Position numbers and translations under genes: made by a program
The notes under the pieces: generated by a model
What the model was told of the DNA's origin: nothing
The model's database searches: none
What the model saw: only the letters and a program-made list of their open reading frames with translations
Part shown: piece after piece, positions 12,601 through 23,573 of the stretch
Layout of the letters: the number at the start of each line of letters is the position of its first letter
Position numbering within the stretch: position 1 is the first letter of the stretch
Assembly (NCBI GenBank): GCA_036250225.1
Contig: JAPZLL010000012.1
Span: 310,001-374,000 of the forward strand
Length of the DNA stretch: 64,000 nt
Origin: Cercophora sp. LCS_1
Taxonomy: Eukaryota; Ascomycota; Sordariomycetes; Sordariales; Lasiosphaeriaceae
Reading direction: 5' to 3'

Positions 12601-14232
12601 CTACCCACTGCCCTTATTCCGCTCAATGGCCTTCATGACATCAGCAAAGTTGTTCTTATCTCCCTTCTTCTTTTTCGGGCCCCTTTTCCGTTTCGACCCG
12701 CCTCCACCGCCGCCTTCATCCCCGTTGTCCTCTTCGCCCCAAGCAGACAACTTGACCTTGGTGTCGTCGAGGTCGGCCTCATCCTCAATGCGGCTGGACC
12801 CGAAGCCCATGTCCATGTCCTCGTCGTCTCTGCTGCTTTCAAGCAACTTCTTCTTGAGTCGCTCTTCCCGCTCAAGCGCCTTTCGTTCCTCTTCGGACTT
12901 CTCGGCGGCGCTGAGAGCATTCGCCTTCTTCAAGGCGGCGATGAAATCCTTATCATTACCTGCAAGCGCCTTCGATTGATATGTCTCTGCGGATGTGAGA
13001 CCAATCTTGGAATCCTTGAAGTAATTCCTCGGGGTTGGAGCATTGGGCTTCGGCGGAGGCGGCATATCCGTAGATGTTGACTTCGACTCCTTATCGACTG
13101 GGAACCCTGACTTCTCATCAACCTCGCCTTCAGATGCAGAATCGTTCGACCCATCCTCCAGTCCAGCTAGAGGGTCGTAATCAGAGCCTGCATCGTCAAA
13201 GATGTTGGGCTCCTTGTCCTCTTCCTCGGCTTCCTGCTCTGCTAGTTGTTTCTTGTAAAACTCAGGTACTTCCATGCCTAGGACTGTGTTAGACCGTAGC
13301 GCGGCTTCTTCTCGTTCCTGTTGTTCCGCGATTTTGGGATCAATCTTCCTTACTTTCCGACGCTCGTGGCCATCTTCGTCCACGATAATCATCACCTCCC
13401 TGCCTTTACTGTCCCTTTCTATCCTCGTGCCCGGTGTTTTCTTCTCGCCGATTTTCTTGAACTTCGACCCGAGGCTTGATTCCTCTTTGGCTTTCGCCGC
13501 GGCTCTCGCTGCCTTGAGCTCGGCCAATATTTGGTTCCGTGACCTCTTTTGTCCAGGATTGAGTGCTATTGGAGCGTACTGTCCTTTTTTCTGCACCTTT
13601 TCTCTCTCAATAGCCTTGACCTCGGTAGATTCTAGTCGTTCCAAGACATCATCGGCGTCTTCTTCAGGCGCCTCTTCTTCTTGTTCAGCGCTTGCCGCCC
13701 CCGAATCTGCTGAGGCCTCCTTATTGCCGTAGACATCTTCCCCCCTCCGTATCCTCTCCAGCAACTTAAAGTCTAGCCCCTTCACCAAATGTGTGCTCGA
13801 GAGATCGCCTCCCGCAATTTCTCCTCGCAATCGATCGTACGTTTCTTGGTCAATTTCTTCCTTTTTGAACGACTCCTCGAGCGCCCTCAGCCTTTGTGCG
13901 CGCTCGTCTTCCTCCTGCTCCTCGCGCGTCTTTGCTCGATCAACGTAGCCATCGGCAAGTCTGCTGCCCTTAGGTGCCGAGGTCCTGATCTTGCCCTTTT
14001 GCTGGGGTTTGTTTTGTTCTTGGTTCCTCTCGGCAAGTTGGCGCGCAAAGTCCACACGAGCGCTACTGCCGGCGACAGAGCGCGGGGTCATTGGGATGCT
14101 GGACTTGAGCCTAGAACCCAGCGCGGGCGTGCTCGATCCGGGGCGAGAGCTGGGCGGCGAGGCTCCATTGCTGTCGGATTTAGGTTTTGAAGAGTTTGCA
14201 AGCATAAGCCTGCGAAATTGCTCGTTATTCAT
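12601..14232 (-). CDS. RED/IK-like spliceosomal protein (RED N-terminal domain)
   Basis: This is a nuclear protein of the RED (IK) family, a component of the spliceosomal B complex that works with SMU1. It is a single exon of 543 codons. The N terminus is low-complexity and Ser/Pro-rich (about 1-60). The RED-type core follows: YVDRAKTREEQEEDERA near 95-110 and STHLVKGLDFKLLERI near 145-165, which match the diagnostic HLVKGLDY-type motif. The rest is highly charged, with Lys/Glu-rich helices, a Gly run and a basic tail (KRKRGPKKKKG) that looks like a nuclear signal. The start codon lies 455 bp from the REV1 start on the other strand, so the two share a promoter region. Confidence 0.85.
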   Translation of the reverse strand: MNNEQFRRLMLANSSKPKSDSNGASPPSSRPGSSTPALGSRLKSSIPMTPRSVAGSSARVDFARQLAERNQEQNKPQQKGKIRTSAPKGSRLADGYVDRAKTREEQEEDERAQRLRALEESFKKEEIDQETYDRLRGEIAGGDLSSTHLVKGLDFKLLERIRRGEDVYGNKEASADSGAASAEQEEEAPEEDADDVLERLESTEVKAIEREKVQKKGQYAPIALNPGQKRSRNQILAELKAARAAAKAKEESSLGSKFKKIGEKKTPGTRIERDSKGREVMIIVDEDGHERRKVRKIDPKIAEQQEREEAALRSNTVLGMEVPEFYKKQLAEQEAEEEDKEPNIFDDAGSDYDPLAGLEDGSNDSASEGEVDEKSGFPVDKESKSTSTDMPPPPKPNAPTPRNYFKDSKIGLTSAETYQSKALAGNDKDFIAALKKANALSAAEKSEEERKALEREERLKKKLLESSRDDEDMDMGFGSSRIEDEADLDDTKVKLSAWGEEDNGDEGGGGGGSKRKRGPKKKKGDKNNFADVMKAIERNKGSG

Positions 14233-14687
14233 GGCTGTGACGGTGCGGTGCTGGGTCCCAGCGTGGGAAATTGACCAGCGAGGTCAGGATTCCGCAACGT
14301 TTTCAGCTTGAGGCGCGAGGCTTCAGTGGAGGGGCGCTAAAGCTGTCGGCGAGGTCTATAAAGTGGGGCAGGTTACAGGGCGTTTGAAACCGTCACGGGA
14401 CTACGCGCATGTCAGGTATTCGTGCAGGGGTTCAGGATAGCGGACGCGCCCTTCAAAGCACGTCGCCCACTCACTTTGTCGTTTGCCACTGAGGATGCAT
14501 CCGGCCTCTAGGCAGCCAATATTACATTTTATCTTGCCTCCAGAGCGGTGACCCAGGATCTTGACATTGACCTCTACAACGATAAGCAATTTCCATCGGA
14601 TTTTGACGCGTTGAAATACCGTCTACCGTCTCCAAAGGAATACTCGACAATCAAATGATGTCATAACTGCCCGTTGTTACCACCAAG
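14233..14687. promoter_or_regulatory. Bidirectional promoter of RED and REV1
   Basis: 455 bp between two divergent ATGs. A CCAAT box is visible on the plus strand at 14516-14520. No TATA box was recognised. Confidence 0.5.
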
Positions 14688-17600
14688 ATGGGGGATCGCC
14701 TGGAAAAAGGTTCATCGGCTGTGCGAAAGCGCATCGAAGGCCATACTTTCACCGACGAGGGTGGCGAAGAGTACGAGGCAAGTGAGTTCGGCGGTTTCGG
14801 CGATTACTTTCGGCGGAAAAAGATCAAACTCCAGAACTTGGATGTCGAGCTACGCGCTGCAGCAGGCGAAAAACCTCAGATCTTCAAGGGTATTGTAGCG
14901 CATGTTACGGGATACACCCAACCTCCCCTCCATGTGTATGAGCTAGGATACCGTTTTGAAAGTTTCCGGCTGACTGGTGATAGGCTGCACAAGGAACTCG
15001 TCCAGCATGGCGCCGGCTTTCTGCAGTATCTGGATTCCAAAACCATGGCAACTCACATCATCGCCTCGACCATGCCGCCGAAAAAGGCTCTCGAGTTTGC
15101 AAAGTACCGTGTTGTCAAACCCGCTTGGGTGACTGACTCCATTGAGGCCGGACGTTTACTACCATGGACTGAATACCGTATTATCGATGAAGGCCCGAGA
15201 CAAAAAACCATCAAATTTGACGGTGGAAAGCTGACTAGCCAAGTAACCCAGCAATCCCCAAGAGGTTATCGGGAGCAAACCGAAAACAGCTTCTACACCA
15301 GCCAGTTCCAAAAGTCGTCCCCTCACAATCTTCAAAAGTCCAGTAGTCCATTTCAACCGGCGTCTACGAGAAAGTCATCACTGGCTGTCGTAGACAACAT
15401 CGAGGAGGTGGACGAAATGGCTATTGACCTGGTTGGTGATCTGGATGCTCAAGAAACCCCATCCCCTGCCTTGTTCGCCACCGAAGGTAAAAGTCAGCGA
15501 ATAATTCCACAGGGTGATCCCGGAACGCCTTCGAAAAAAGCGCCAGTTACAATGCCAAGGGACTGGCAGGGACAGGATGGTTCAGGCAAAGCGGAAACTG
15601 GAGGCGACATCATGGCTGAAAAGGTGTTGACGTCTGAAGAGCACAATGCAATGCTTCTCGCGGACCCTAAAATACGCAAATCTTCGACGGCAAACCCAGA
15701 CTTTCTCAAGCAGTTCTACTCTGAGAGTCGGCTGCATCATCTTTCAACATGGAAAGCCCAGTTGAAGGTTCGCTTGCAGAAAATGGCTGCTGACAAGGGC
15801 CCCGTCCCGAAAGGTATTCGAAAGAAGGGCTCGCGTCGGTACATTATGCATGTTGATTTCGACAGCTGTATGTCTCTCGGTCAATTCTGCACTTACTATA
15901 CAGTATGCTGACTGCTTTGACACAGTTTTTTGCGCAGTCTCGCTCAAAAAGGCCCCCGAGTTCCGTGACAAGCCGGCTGTCGTTGCTCACAGCACTGGGA
16001 GCGGGTCTGAAATTGCTTCGTGCAACTATCCAGCACGGAAGTTCGGCGTAAAGAATGGCATGTGGATGAAGCGGGCGCTTGAACTCTGCCCAGACCTCAA
16101 GATTCTGCCATACGACTTTCCAGCCTATGAAGAGGCGAGTGAGCGCTTCTACGAAGCGATCCTCGACATTGGTGGCGTGGTTCAAAGTGTCAGTATAGAC
16201 GAGGCTTTGATCGACGTCACCAACATCATCCTCGCTGGCACGGGGTCGGAGGGTGTTGGAGTAAGTGAGGGCAGTATTTGGAGAGAGCAAGAAGAGGCAG
16301 ACAAGATTGCGTCAACGCTTCGCGAGCAGATCAAACTCAAAACTGAGTGCAATGTCTCAGTCGGAATAGGGGGCAATGTTCTGCTCGCCAAGATTGCCTT
16401 GCGGAAAGCGAAGCCTGCTGGGCAGTATCAGATCAGACCGGAGGGTGTTTTTGACATCCTGGACGACTTGAAGGTTGATGATCTGCCGGGTGTGGCATTC
16501 AGCATTAGCGGGAAGCTGGATGAGATTGGCATAAAATTTGTCAAGGACATACGCCAGGCTTCGAAAGAACGCTTGACGTCGGCCCTGGGCCCGAGAACAG
16601 GAGAGAAGCTGTGGGACTACGCCAGGGGCATCGATAAGACCGAAGTTGGGGAACAGCCAATCCGCAAGTCCGTATCCGCAGACGTTAACTGGGGCATTCG
16701 GTTCATCAATCAGGAAGAAGCCGAAGAGTTCGTGCGCAATCTTTCTAAAGAGCTCGAACGTCGATTGCTCAACGAGGGCGTCAAGGGAAAACACCTCTCT
16801 ATGAAGATTATGAGGCGCGCGCTCGACGCCCCGTTGGATCCCGCGAAGCATCTAGGGCATGGAAAGTGCGATACGTTCAACAAGAGCGTCACCTTTGGTG
16901 TTGCCACGTACGATGGCGAGGTTATCGGGAAAGAGGCCGTAGCGATTCTACGGTCCTACAAGTTTAGTCCTGGGGATCTAAGAGGCTTAGGGGTGCAGAT
17001 GACGAAACTAGAACCTCTCAAGGCCTCGACTGCTGGACCTGATGGGAGCCAGAAAAGGCTAAACTTTGGAGCTTTTGTCACGGCGCCCAAAAGGCAAAGA
17101 TCAGAGCACATCGACGAGATTGAGAGCCCAGAGAAGCCCAAACGAGCCGCACAGGATTCCTACGAAGGGGATCCCATTACCGAGGATCCCGTGACCCCTC
17201 GAAAGCTCAAGGTCCATCCAGCCTTGTCCTTGGCCAAAGCCAATGCCGCGGATGAGAAAGCGACAACGCCCCTCAATATCGCCGGGACCCAGTTCATTGT
17301 TCCCGGTCATCCTGATCCCGATGTCGTTCACGAACTCCCCCAGGACATCCGGACCAAACTTTTTGCCCAGATCCGGCGCAAATCAGCAGCTAGATCTGCA
17401 ACTGCCTCGCCAACAGCCTGCCGCCCGCAAAGCCCTGGCCTCACCGACGAGATCCCCTCTGGGTTCGACCCCGAGGTGTTCAACGCTCTGCCAGAAGAAA
17501 TGAAGGCCGAGGTTCTCGCCTCCTACCGCCAACAGCGTCCTCGAGGCAGTAGTCAAAACAAAGTGACTCTCACTCCGGGGAAGGATGGGTTTACCGCGGA

Positions 17601-18282
17601 GCGAGCTAGGCCCAAAAACACGCCCACCAAAGGCGGCATCAAAGACATGTTTAGCCGTGCAAAGGAACGGGAGACGAAAAAACAAGACGCCCAGGCCCGT
17701 TCAGCGCAGACTAGTTTCGGTACTGACGCCGGTTACTCAGCGGATGAATCACACGATGATGTGGAGTCGATTCCCGACCTAGATCCGGAATTCCTTGCTG
17801 AGCTACCCGAGAGCGTCCGTCGTGAAGTCATCGAGGACCACCGACGACAGAAGCGCGCGAAGGCTGTGGCTCCGATATATTCCCGCTTGCCCAGTCGGCA
17901 TGATACGGACGAGGACGAGACGGCAGATGCCCCGGAAACTATGGATTTCCCAGCACCTCTGCCAAAGATAGGATTCTCGTATTCAGGGGCAACAGAGATC
18001 GCCGACATCAAGAAGATGATCAAAGTGTGGTACGATTCGTCCCATTCCTCAGGACCGCACAGGAAAGACGTGGTGATACTGGAAAGATATTTCGAAAAGG
18101 TAATCACCGAGGAGAGAAACATGGAAAAAGTTAGGCTGCTGATGAAGTGGCTAACGTGGATGGTTGACGAAGGCAAGGACGGTAAAGGAAAGGACGTGTG
18201 GAAGAAGGCGATAGGAAGCATCAAGCTGGCTGTCGACGAAGCGATGAGAAAGCGGGGACTCGGGGCGATGAAGTATGACTAG
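14688..18282 (+). CDS. REV1: DNA repair protein REV1 (Y-family translesion polymerase, dCMP transferase)
   Basis: REV1 inserts dCMP opposite lesions and scaffolds Pol zeta and other translesion polymerases in the nucleus. Two exons, 14688-15867 and 15926-18282, flank a 58-nt intron (GTATGT..CACAG) inside the catalytic motif, giving 1178 residues. The BRCT domain spans about 63-165 (FKGIVAHVTGYTQPP; KPAWVTDSIEAGRLLPW). The pre-catalytic motif SSTANPDFLKQFY..SRLHHLSTWK is present. Catalytic carboxylates are in HVDFDSFF (about 388-395, rebuilt by splicing) and SIDEA (about 483-487). Three UBM-like ubiquitin-binding motifs follow (LPQDIR, LPEEMK, LPESVR cores). The C-terminal helical region (about 1080-1170) fits the polymerase-interacting domain. 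It is divergent from RED. Confidence 0.95.
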
Positions 18283-18393
18283 GCCCAGACAAGAATCGTC
18301 GGCAACCAGTATTATAATGACAGTATACGGCATGATGATAGAATGGAACTGAACAACCAACTGCCACAAATATACGTAAACCCGCCCCATTAT

Positions 18394-19052
18394 CTACGCC
18401 AAATTAACACCAGCCGCCAACACCATCGCCACCGCCCCGATCCACCCAGCCCTCACACTCCCCGCTCCCAGCGTATACACACTCAACTTCATGACCCCTC
18501 CACACGCCACGCTCTTATTCCCATCACACCCAAGATCACACGCCCCATCGTCAAATCTCTCCGACAGCGTCGATAACGACTGCGCACACCAACACTCCCT
18601 GTTCTCGTCAGTCCTTTTACCTCACAGCATTATCCTACCCGCACGCCCAATCCTACTCAATTTCAGAAACAAACCCATTTTAATCCTCTCTCACTATAAT
18701 CCCTCTCATAATATCCCGAAAGAAGAAGAAGAAGAAGAAGAAGAAGAAAAAAGAAAACCCACTTAGAATACTCTAGCCCCGCAAATCTATACCCCCCCTC
18801 CTTACAAAACACCTGGCACGCGTCCACAGTCATACTCCCCTCGAGCACTCTGTTCGTCCCGCCATAGAGGGCGCGGTTGCCCACCGTACCAGGTAAGTCG
18901 GTCGTTTCATTGTAGCAACCATGGTAGACGTAACCGTGTTTGGGGTCGTTGTAGATTGTCAATGTGGTTTGGTCGTCTCCTGCGGAGATGGACGTGGAGA
19001 ACAATGAAAGGATGGTCGTCGTTAGTAGGAGAAATGACAGGTGGGAGGGCAT
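18394..19052 (-). CDS. Small secreted WSC-domain protein with probable GPI anchor
   Basis: This is a cell-surface or wall-associated protein with one WSC carbohydrate-binding domain. Two exons, 19052-18763 and 18598-18394, flank a 164-nt intron whose 5' part contains a GAA/TTC microsatellite. Spliced, it gives 164 residues. A signal peptide is clear (residues 1-24, ending SISA). The WSC domain runs from about 40 to 140: Y-H-G-C-Y near 43-47, a Cys pair around CQVFC (79-83), FAGLEYS|KECWCA across the splice, then CDLGC and CGG. The tail ends in a hydrophobic stretch (AVAMVLAAGVNLA), as in GPI signals. The unspliced frame runs into Leu/Phe encoded by the microsatellite, which argues for the intron. 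The binding target is unknown. Confidence 0.82.
18718..18750. repeat. (AGA)n microsatellite inside the WSC gene intron
   Basis: About nine AGA units (18721-18747) followed by an A-rich tail. On the coding strand this reads as a (TTC)n tract a few bases after the splice donor at 18762-18761. Confidence 0.9.
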
Positions 19053-19615
19053 TGTGACGGTTTGGGCCCGGGGGGGTTAAGGAGCGTTTGGGTTGGTTGG
19101 TGTTGGTGTTGGTGTCAGACGGGATGGAGGTCGTCGAGGTGGTGGAATCAAGCTAGAGAGCACTATGTGGGGATTTTCGGGATTGAGGATAAACTTTAAT
19201 GAGACGTCGGGTCTTTGGGGAGGAGAGGAGAGGAGAGGAGCGGGCTGAGTGGCGCTCGGGATGTCGGCGGTGATTGTTAAAGGGGTAAATACTTTTTTTG
19301 CTCTGATGGATTGATGGTTGGGTTGGTGGAAGTGCTGGGTGTCACTTTGGCAAGAATTGGGTCATACCAGTTCGGTAGATCAAATGAATTGGCACTGAGA
19401 AAAGGATTATTGTTATCACCGTGACAATACATTGGTGCCGCTGCCGGTGTTGTGTCACCATCGGAGGACCAGGGGTGAGAGCGGCGTTCAACTTGCTCAC
19501 CCAGTTGTCCCTGGATGTCAAATGGCAGAGGTTCATTACGATTATTATCGTTATTCGCTACGTGATTGGCTGAGAACTAGCTGTTACACGTTATAGACAC
19601 GATCCTAACGCTTAC
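19053..19615. other. Upstream region of the WSC gene, 3' flank of OCT1
   Basis: 563 bp with purine-rich simple sequence: four to five GGAGA units near 19219-19240 and a GTTGGT-rich stretch near 19090-19118. On the WSC coding strand these are pyrimidine tracts of the kind found in fungal core promoters. No gene was seen. Confidence 0.5.
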
Positions 19616-21976
19616 TCAAACACGATTGCTTGTTCCCCAACTGCCCACCAGCGCCATCGCCTTCTCACCACCGTTGGCAAGTCGGTCGTCCCGCAACACA
19701 TCAGCCATGCAGTGCCATGGATCCCGACCGCCACCCCACTTCAGGAGGCCCTGCTTGAGTCGCTCACCATTCTCTCTCTGGAGCGCCCCGTTGTCGCGAC
19801 CGGCGGAGAACACAACATGCCATACTCGTTGGGCCAAGACCCGGTCAAAGAGGTAGCTGTAATAGGTGCTGCCGTACCCGGATAGATGACCAAAGAATCC
19901 CTGCCACTTGGTGCCAGCGGGATCGGGTGGCATGCGCCCGTACTGGCGCTGAAGAATGTGGTAGATCTTTGTCGAGTCGAAGCCGGGCTCGAGAGCCTTC
20001 TGGGAATGAACTTCTTGGTCCAGCATGGCAAGGATGATCTGGTTTTCCGTATCGGATGCTTCAAACCTGCGTGATTGCCGCAGCTTTTCTGCAAGCAGCT
20101 CATACGGCAACGGCTCATCCGTCTCGTAGTGACGGGCGAAAAGAGAGAGCACGGTAGGATCTGACGCGAAATACTCCATCAGTGTAGACGGCAACTCGGC
20201 CAAATCGGTGGCGCAACGCGTGCCCGACACGTTCTGGAACGACGTGCGTGCTAGCATCGAGTGTACCGCATGGCCCATCTCGTGAAAGAGAGTTTCTACC
20301 TGATAAAAGGAGAGGAGAGCAGGGCCCGAAGAAGTCTGTGGAAAGTCACAGACGAGGGCGACAGTGGGCAGTTGCTTAACCACCCGTCCCTTCTTGGAAA
20401 AGGACATGCCATCGGTGGCAGCGAGCTCAGGGGATGGAAAGTAGGGCCCCTCATCGCGGTCCACTAGGTCTGCGGCCTCGGCGAGTTCCTCTTCCGAGAT
20501 CTCCCTTGAGCACCGAAGCGTAAAATGAGCGGGATTTGGCGACTTGTCGGGACGGTAAAACAAGTCGCAGTACAGGACAGCAATGTGGCCGTCCGTGTCC
20601 GAGATAACATCGAATCGGCGCACATCCGGATGCCACGTCTCGCCTTCCCAGGGCTCCCTAGGCACTAGTTTGACGCCGTATAAACGTGTGAAAATCCTGG
20701 AAATGCCTTGCATTACCGTTCCGAGAGAGAAAAAGGACGAAAGATGATCATCGTATCGCTGAGCTGTTCCCCTCATCGACCTACGGACCGCCTCTGCGTA
20801 GAAATCCTTGTCCCAGGGATCAAGCTTGGTCGCTTCAGGATGGTCAAGAATCTTCTGTTGCAGAAGCGCTGCGGTTTCCGCTTCAACTTTGAGCGCATTA
20901 TTTTCGGCAAGGGCTCGGAGGAATTGGGTCGCAGCCTCAGGGCTCCCAGCCATCATGCGATCCCGAAGGGCGAGGTGTCCGTAGCTTTCAAAGCCAGAGA
21001 GTCTTGCCAGCTCGCCCCTTAACTTCGTCATGGTCTCTAGCTGAGCCACGGAGCGGTCCGAAGCGGTCCGGGCGGCGTAGAAGAGGGCTTTTCGGGCATC
21101 GGGATCCACCACGCTACGAAGCGCACCAGCAGCGGCGCCGCTTAGAGTTGGAAGGTAAACCATATCCCGTCTCGTCAACGAGCGTGCCTCGACAGGATCC
21201 ATTCCTCGGAGCATACTGCTCGGCAAGGCGACATACCGCTTCTCAGGTACCATATCCTGAACGAAATCTGAGCCGACCCTGCTGATCTCGGATGACAACG
21301 TAACGAATCGGTCGCGCGACTCCTTAGGCAGATTGACGGCCGACTTCGCAAAATCCTGTTTCAAGACCTCGGCCACCATCCTCTCCTCCTCGGACCAAGT
21401 TGCCGTGACATCGGGATTGTCCATGGCCTTCCCCAATTGATCGTTCAGCCCCGTCATGGTGTTCAGCTCGTTCATGTACATGTACACCATGTCCCATGCG
21501 GCAGATGCCATTTGCTGGGTCTTCCGGTCTGGATGGGTGACGCGCACGAAGTCGGACATATCCAACACTCGACATAATATGTCACTCAGCCGGTCCAAGT
21601 CCTGCACAATGACCCGATACTGCTCCAGAGTCGACGCCGCCAGCACCCTCTCCACAATCGCCCGGGCCTTTTTCAGGCTGACATTTGCAAACTCGATAAA
21701 CCCTTCGGGTCGTGTGAGATACTTGTTGGCGAAAAGACCGGGATTCTTTACGCTCCTGTTGACGCCGGTGTAAATCTCGGGGTGGTCGAAAACATCGCGA
21801 GTCGCAATATCGGAGTCTGAACTGGGTTTGAGGTTGAGAGAAATGAACGAAGATTTCCGAGTATTTCGAATTGCCAAGCGTGGGCTCGAAGATATCCATC
21901 TTCTTTGCCTAACAGGAGTTTCGCGTCGAAGGCAATTGGGGCAAACCCATCGCCGCAGTCGTAGGGCGGAAAGCAT
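19616..21976 (-). CDS. OCT1: Mitochondrial intermediate peptidase (M3 metallopeptidase)
   Basis: This matrix zinc peptidase removes an octapeptide from presequences after MPP cleavage. I chose the ATG at 21976, giving 786 residues, because it opens a typical basic, Ser-rich presequence (MLSALRLRRWV, then RQRRWISSSPRLA) and matches the family length. The open frame extends further 5' to 22426 but that part runs through the neighbour's promoter and has no family character. The zinc motif FHEMGHAVHS, with the HExxH pair, lies near residues 562-571. The C terminus carries the usual YYSYLFDRVLAQRVW segment. It is a single exon. It sits 365 bp from the divergent MICOS gene, another mitochondrial protein. 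Confidence 0.95.
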   Translation of the reverse strand: MLSALRLRRWVCPNCLRRETPVRQRRWISSSPRLAIRNTRKSSFISLNLKPSSDSDIATRDVFDHPEIYTGVNRSVKNPGLFANKYLTRPEGFIEFANVSLKKARAIVERVLAASTLEQYRVIVQDLDRLSDILCRVLDMSDFVRVTHPDRKTQQMASAAWDMVYMYMNELNTMTGLNDQLGKAMDNPDVTATWSEEERMVAEVLKQDFAKSAVNLPKESRDRFVTLSSEISRVGSDFVQDMVPEKRYVALPSSMLRGMDPVEARSLTRRDMVYLPTLSGAAAGALRSVVDPDARKALFYAARTASDRSVAQLETMTKLRGELARLSGFESYGHLALRDRMMAGSPEAATQFLRALAENNALKVEAETAALLQQKILDHPEATKLDPWDKDFYAEAVRRSMRGTAQRYDDHLSSFFSLGTVMQGISRIFTRLYGVKLVPREPWEGETWHPDVRRFDVISDTDGHIAVLYCDLFYRPDKSPNPAHFTLRCSREISEEELAEAADLVDRDEGPYFPSPELAATDGMSFSKKGRVVKQLPTVALVCDFPQTSSGPALLSFYQVETLFHEMGHAVHSMLARTSFQNVSGTRCATDLAELPSTLMEYFASDPTVLSLFARHYETDEPLPYELLAEKLRQSRRFEASDTENQIILAMLDQEVHSQKALEPGFDSTKIYHILQRQYGRMPPDPAGTKWQGFFGHLSGYGSTYYSYLFDRVLAQRVWHVVFSAGRDNGALQRENGERLKQGLLKWGGGRDPWHCMADVLRDDRLANGGEKAMALVGSWGTSNRV

Positions 21977-22341
21977 CGCGAGGCGCCGGCGCGAAGTCGG
22001 CCGCCTCGGTGCTGATCCTGAGGTAAATAAAGAACCAGTTAATATCCCGTAATTACAGTTCTGACTTCTGATTGAGAACGGGAGGAAGGGAGGATGGTTA
22101 TTCGCAACGGAAAGAATGCGTTGACAAAAAAAGTTGCAGGTTGAGAAACCGCGAAGGTACGACGGAGCTGCCGGTGACGCACGACCCACAAGACCAATCG
22201 GCGGAATTATCCGGCACCGCCCGGCCCAGCAAACCCGCTTCCAAGGACCGACTTCATCCCAGCTCCTCCATCGCCATCTCGAGCTCACCCCTCGCTCGTT
22301 CCTCTCGACACCCACGAGGAACCCCCCCAATTGAGTTGGCC
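21977..22341. promoter_or_regulatory. Bidirectional promoter of OCT1 and the MICOS gene
   Basis: 365 bp between divergent mitochondrial genes. A CCAAT box in a strong context, GACCAATCGG, lies at about 22192-22201. CCAAT is the site of the HAP/NF-Y complex, which in fungi is linked to mitochondrial gene expression. Co-regulation is inference. Confidence 0.5.
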
Positions 22342-23279
22342 ATGGCTGCCAGAGTGCTGCTGCAGCGGGTAAGCCCTTCATTTCCTCCCTAATCAGCCCA
22401 CTGGCGACCTCAATTGCCAGCACCATTGTCGTCGAAGAAAAAAAAAACTAACGCAAGCAGCGAGCTGCGCCCCTGACGGCCGCCGTCCTCGTGGGAAGCA
22501 TCGCCTTTGCTCCCCGCGTCGCCCACGCCGAGTCGCCCGAGGAGCGTCACCTCGTAAGCCCTCTCTCCCTGTCGCAAGTGCCACTCCGGCCTAACCCACT
22601 CCAGTCCAAGAAACCAATCTACGACGACAACTACGACTACTTCCCACCACCAACCAAGCCCGCCCCTCCCGCCGCTATCACAGCGCCAGAAGCCGCCGCC
22701 CCATCTACCCCGACGACTGTTCTCCCTCCCACCACCGCTGAGCCAGCCCTTTCCACTCGCTCCCCAACTCCTACAGCTCGCCTCGCCGCGCAAATCCGTC
22801 TCGGTCGTCTGTTCCTCTACCGTCAAGCCTGCACCGCTGAAGATGCCGTCAACAACGCCATGGCGCGCGCTTTCTCGCTTGAGGAGTCGTTCACGTCCAC
22901 GGTTGCCTCCCTTGCGCCCGCGCGCGAGTCAGGAGAGCGTCTGATGCCGGGCTTAGTCTATGTTTTGGTCGCGGGTATGGCGGGCAGCATTGTGGCCAGG
23001 AACCGTAACATCCTGCTCCGCGCATCGGCGCCTCTCGCCCTGGGCATTGGTGCCGCTTGGGTTGTTCTTCCCGTGACGATGGGTAACGTGTCGGCGCTGG
23101 CGTGGAAGTACGAGCAGCGGTTCCCCGCGATTGCTGAGGCGCACGTTGCCACTCGGGAAGGGATTGAGAAGGGTGTTCGTTTTGCCAAGGTGCATAGTGA
23201 TTTGGCAACGCACAAGGTGGCGGAGAAGGTTGGCGAGGTTAGGGAGACTGTTGAGGGGTGGGTGCGTAAGGGGAAATAG
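22342..23279 (+). CDS. MICOS subunit of the MIC26/MIC27 (apolipoprotein O) family
   Basis: This is an inner-membrane protein of the cristae-junction organising complex. Three exons are inferred: 22342-22368 (27 nt), 22461-22553 (93 nt) and 22605-23279, giving 264 residues. The first nine residues (MAARVLLQR) join RAAPLTAAVLVG, forming a presequence and first hydrophobic segment that ends RVAHAES. The motif KKPIYDDNYDYFPPP follows directly after the second splice, as expected for MIC26/27 (a K-x-S/P-I-Y-D style motif). A Pro/Ala/Thr-rich linker spans about 55-100. Two further hydrophobic segments (MPGLVYVLVAGMAGSIVA; APLALGIGAAWVVLP) flank a basic loop. It shares a promoter with OCT1. The choice between MIC26 and MIC27 is not resolved. 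Confidence 0.85.
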
Positions 23280-23573
23280 ACAGGAATGAAAATAGGGGTA
23301 GATGGAAATGGGGGATCCATCATGGATTGTGAACCGCTAGGGGCACGGAGATCCCCCAGTTGTGTACATCCCCTTGTTTTGGGCTGTTGTATCATAGGGA
23401 GGTAACGGAATAGAAGGGTTTTATTTTGTTCTGAGAAAAAAAAAAACGTGCAACCCGTCCTAGCAATCGCCTAAGATTGCAGATCTAGTCCGTGTGTTTG
23501 CCTGAGCTCTATCAAGTATTATCTATCCCCATTGTCCAAGGGTTATTTTCCCGCCCAAACGCCAGCGCAAACC

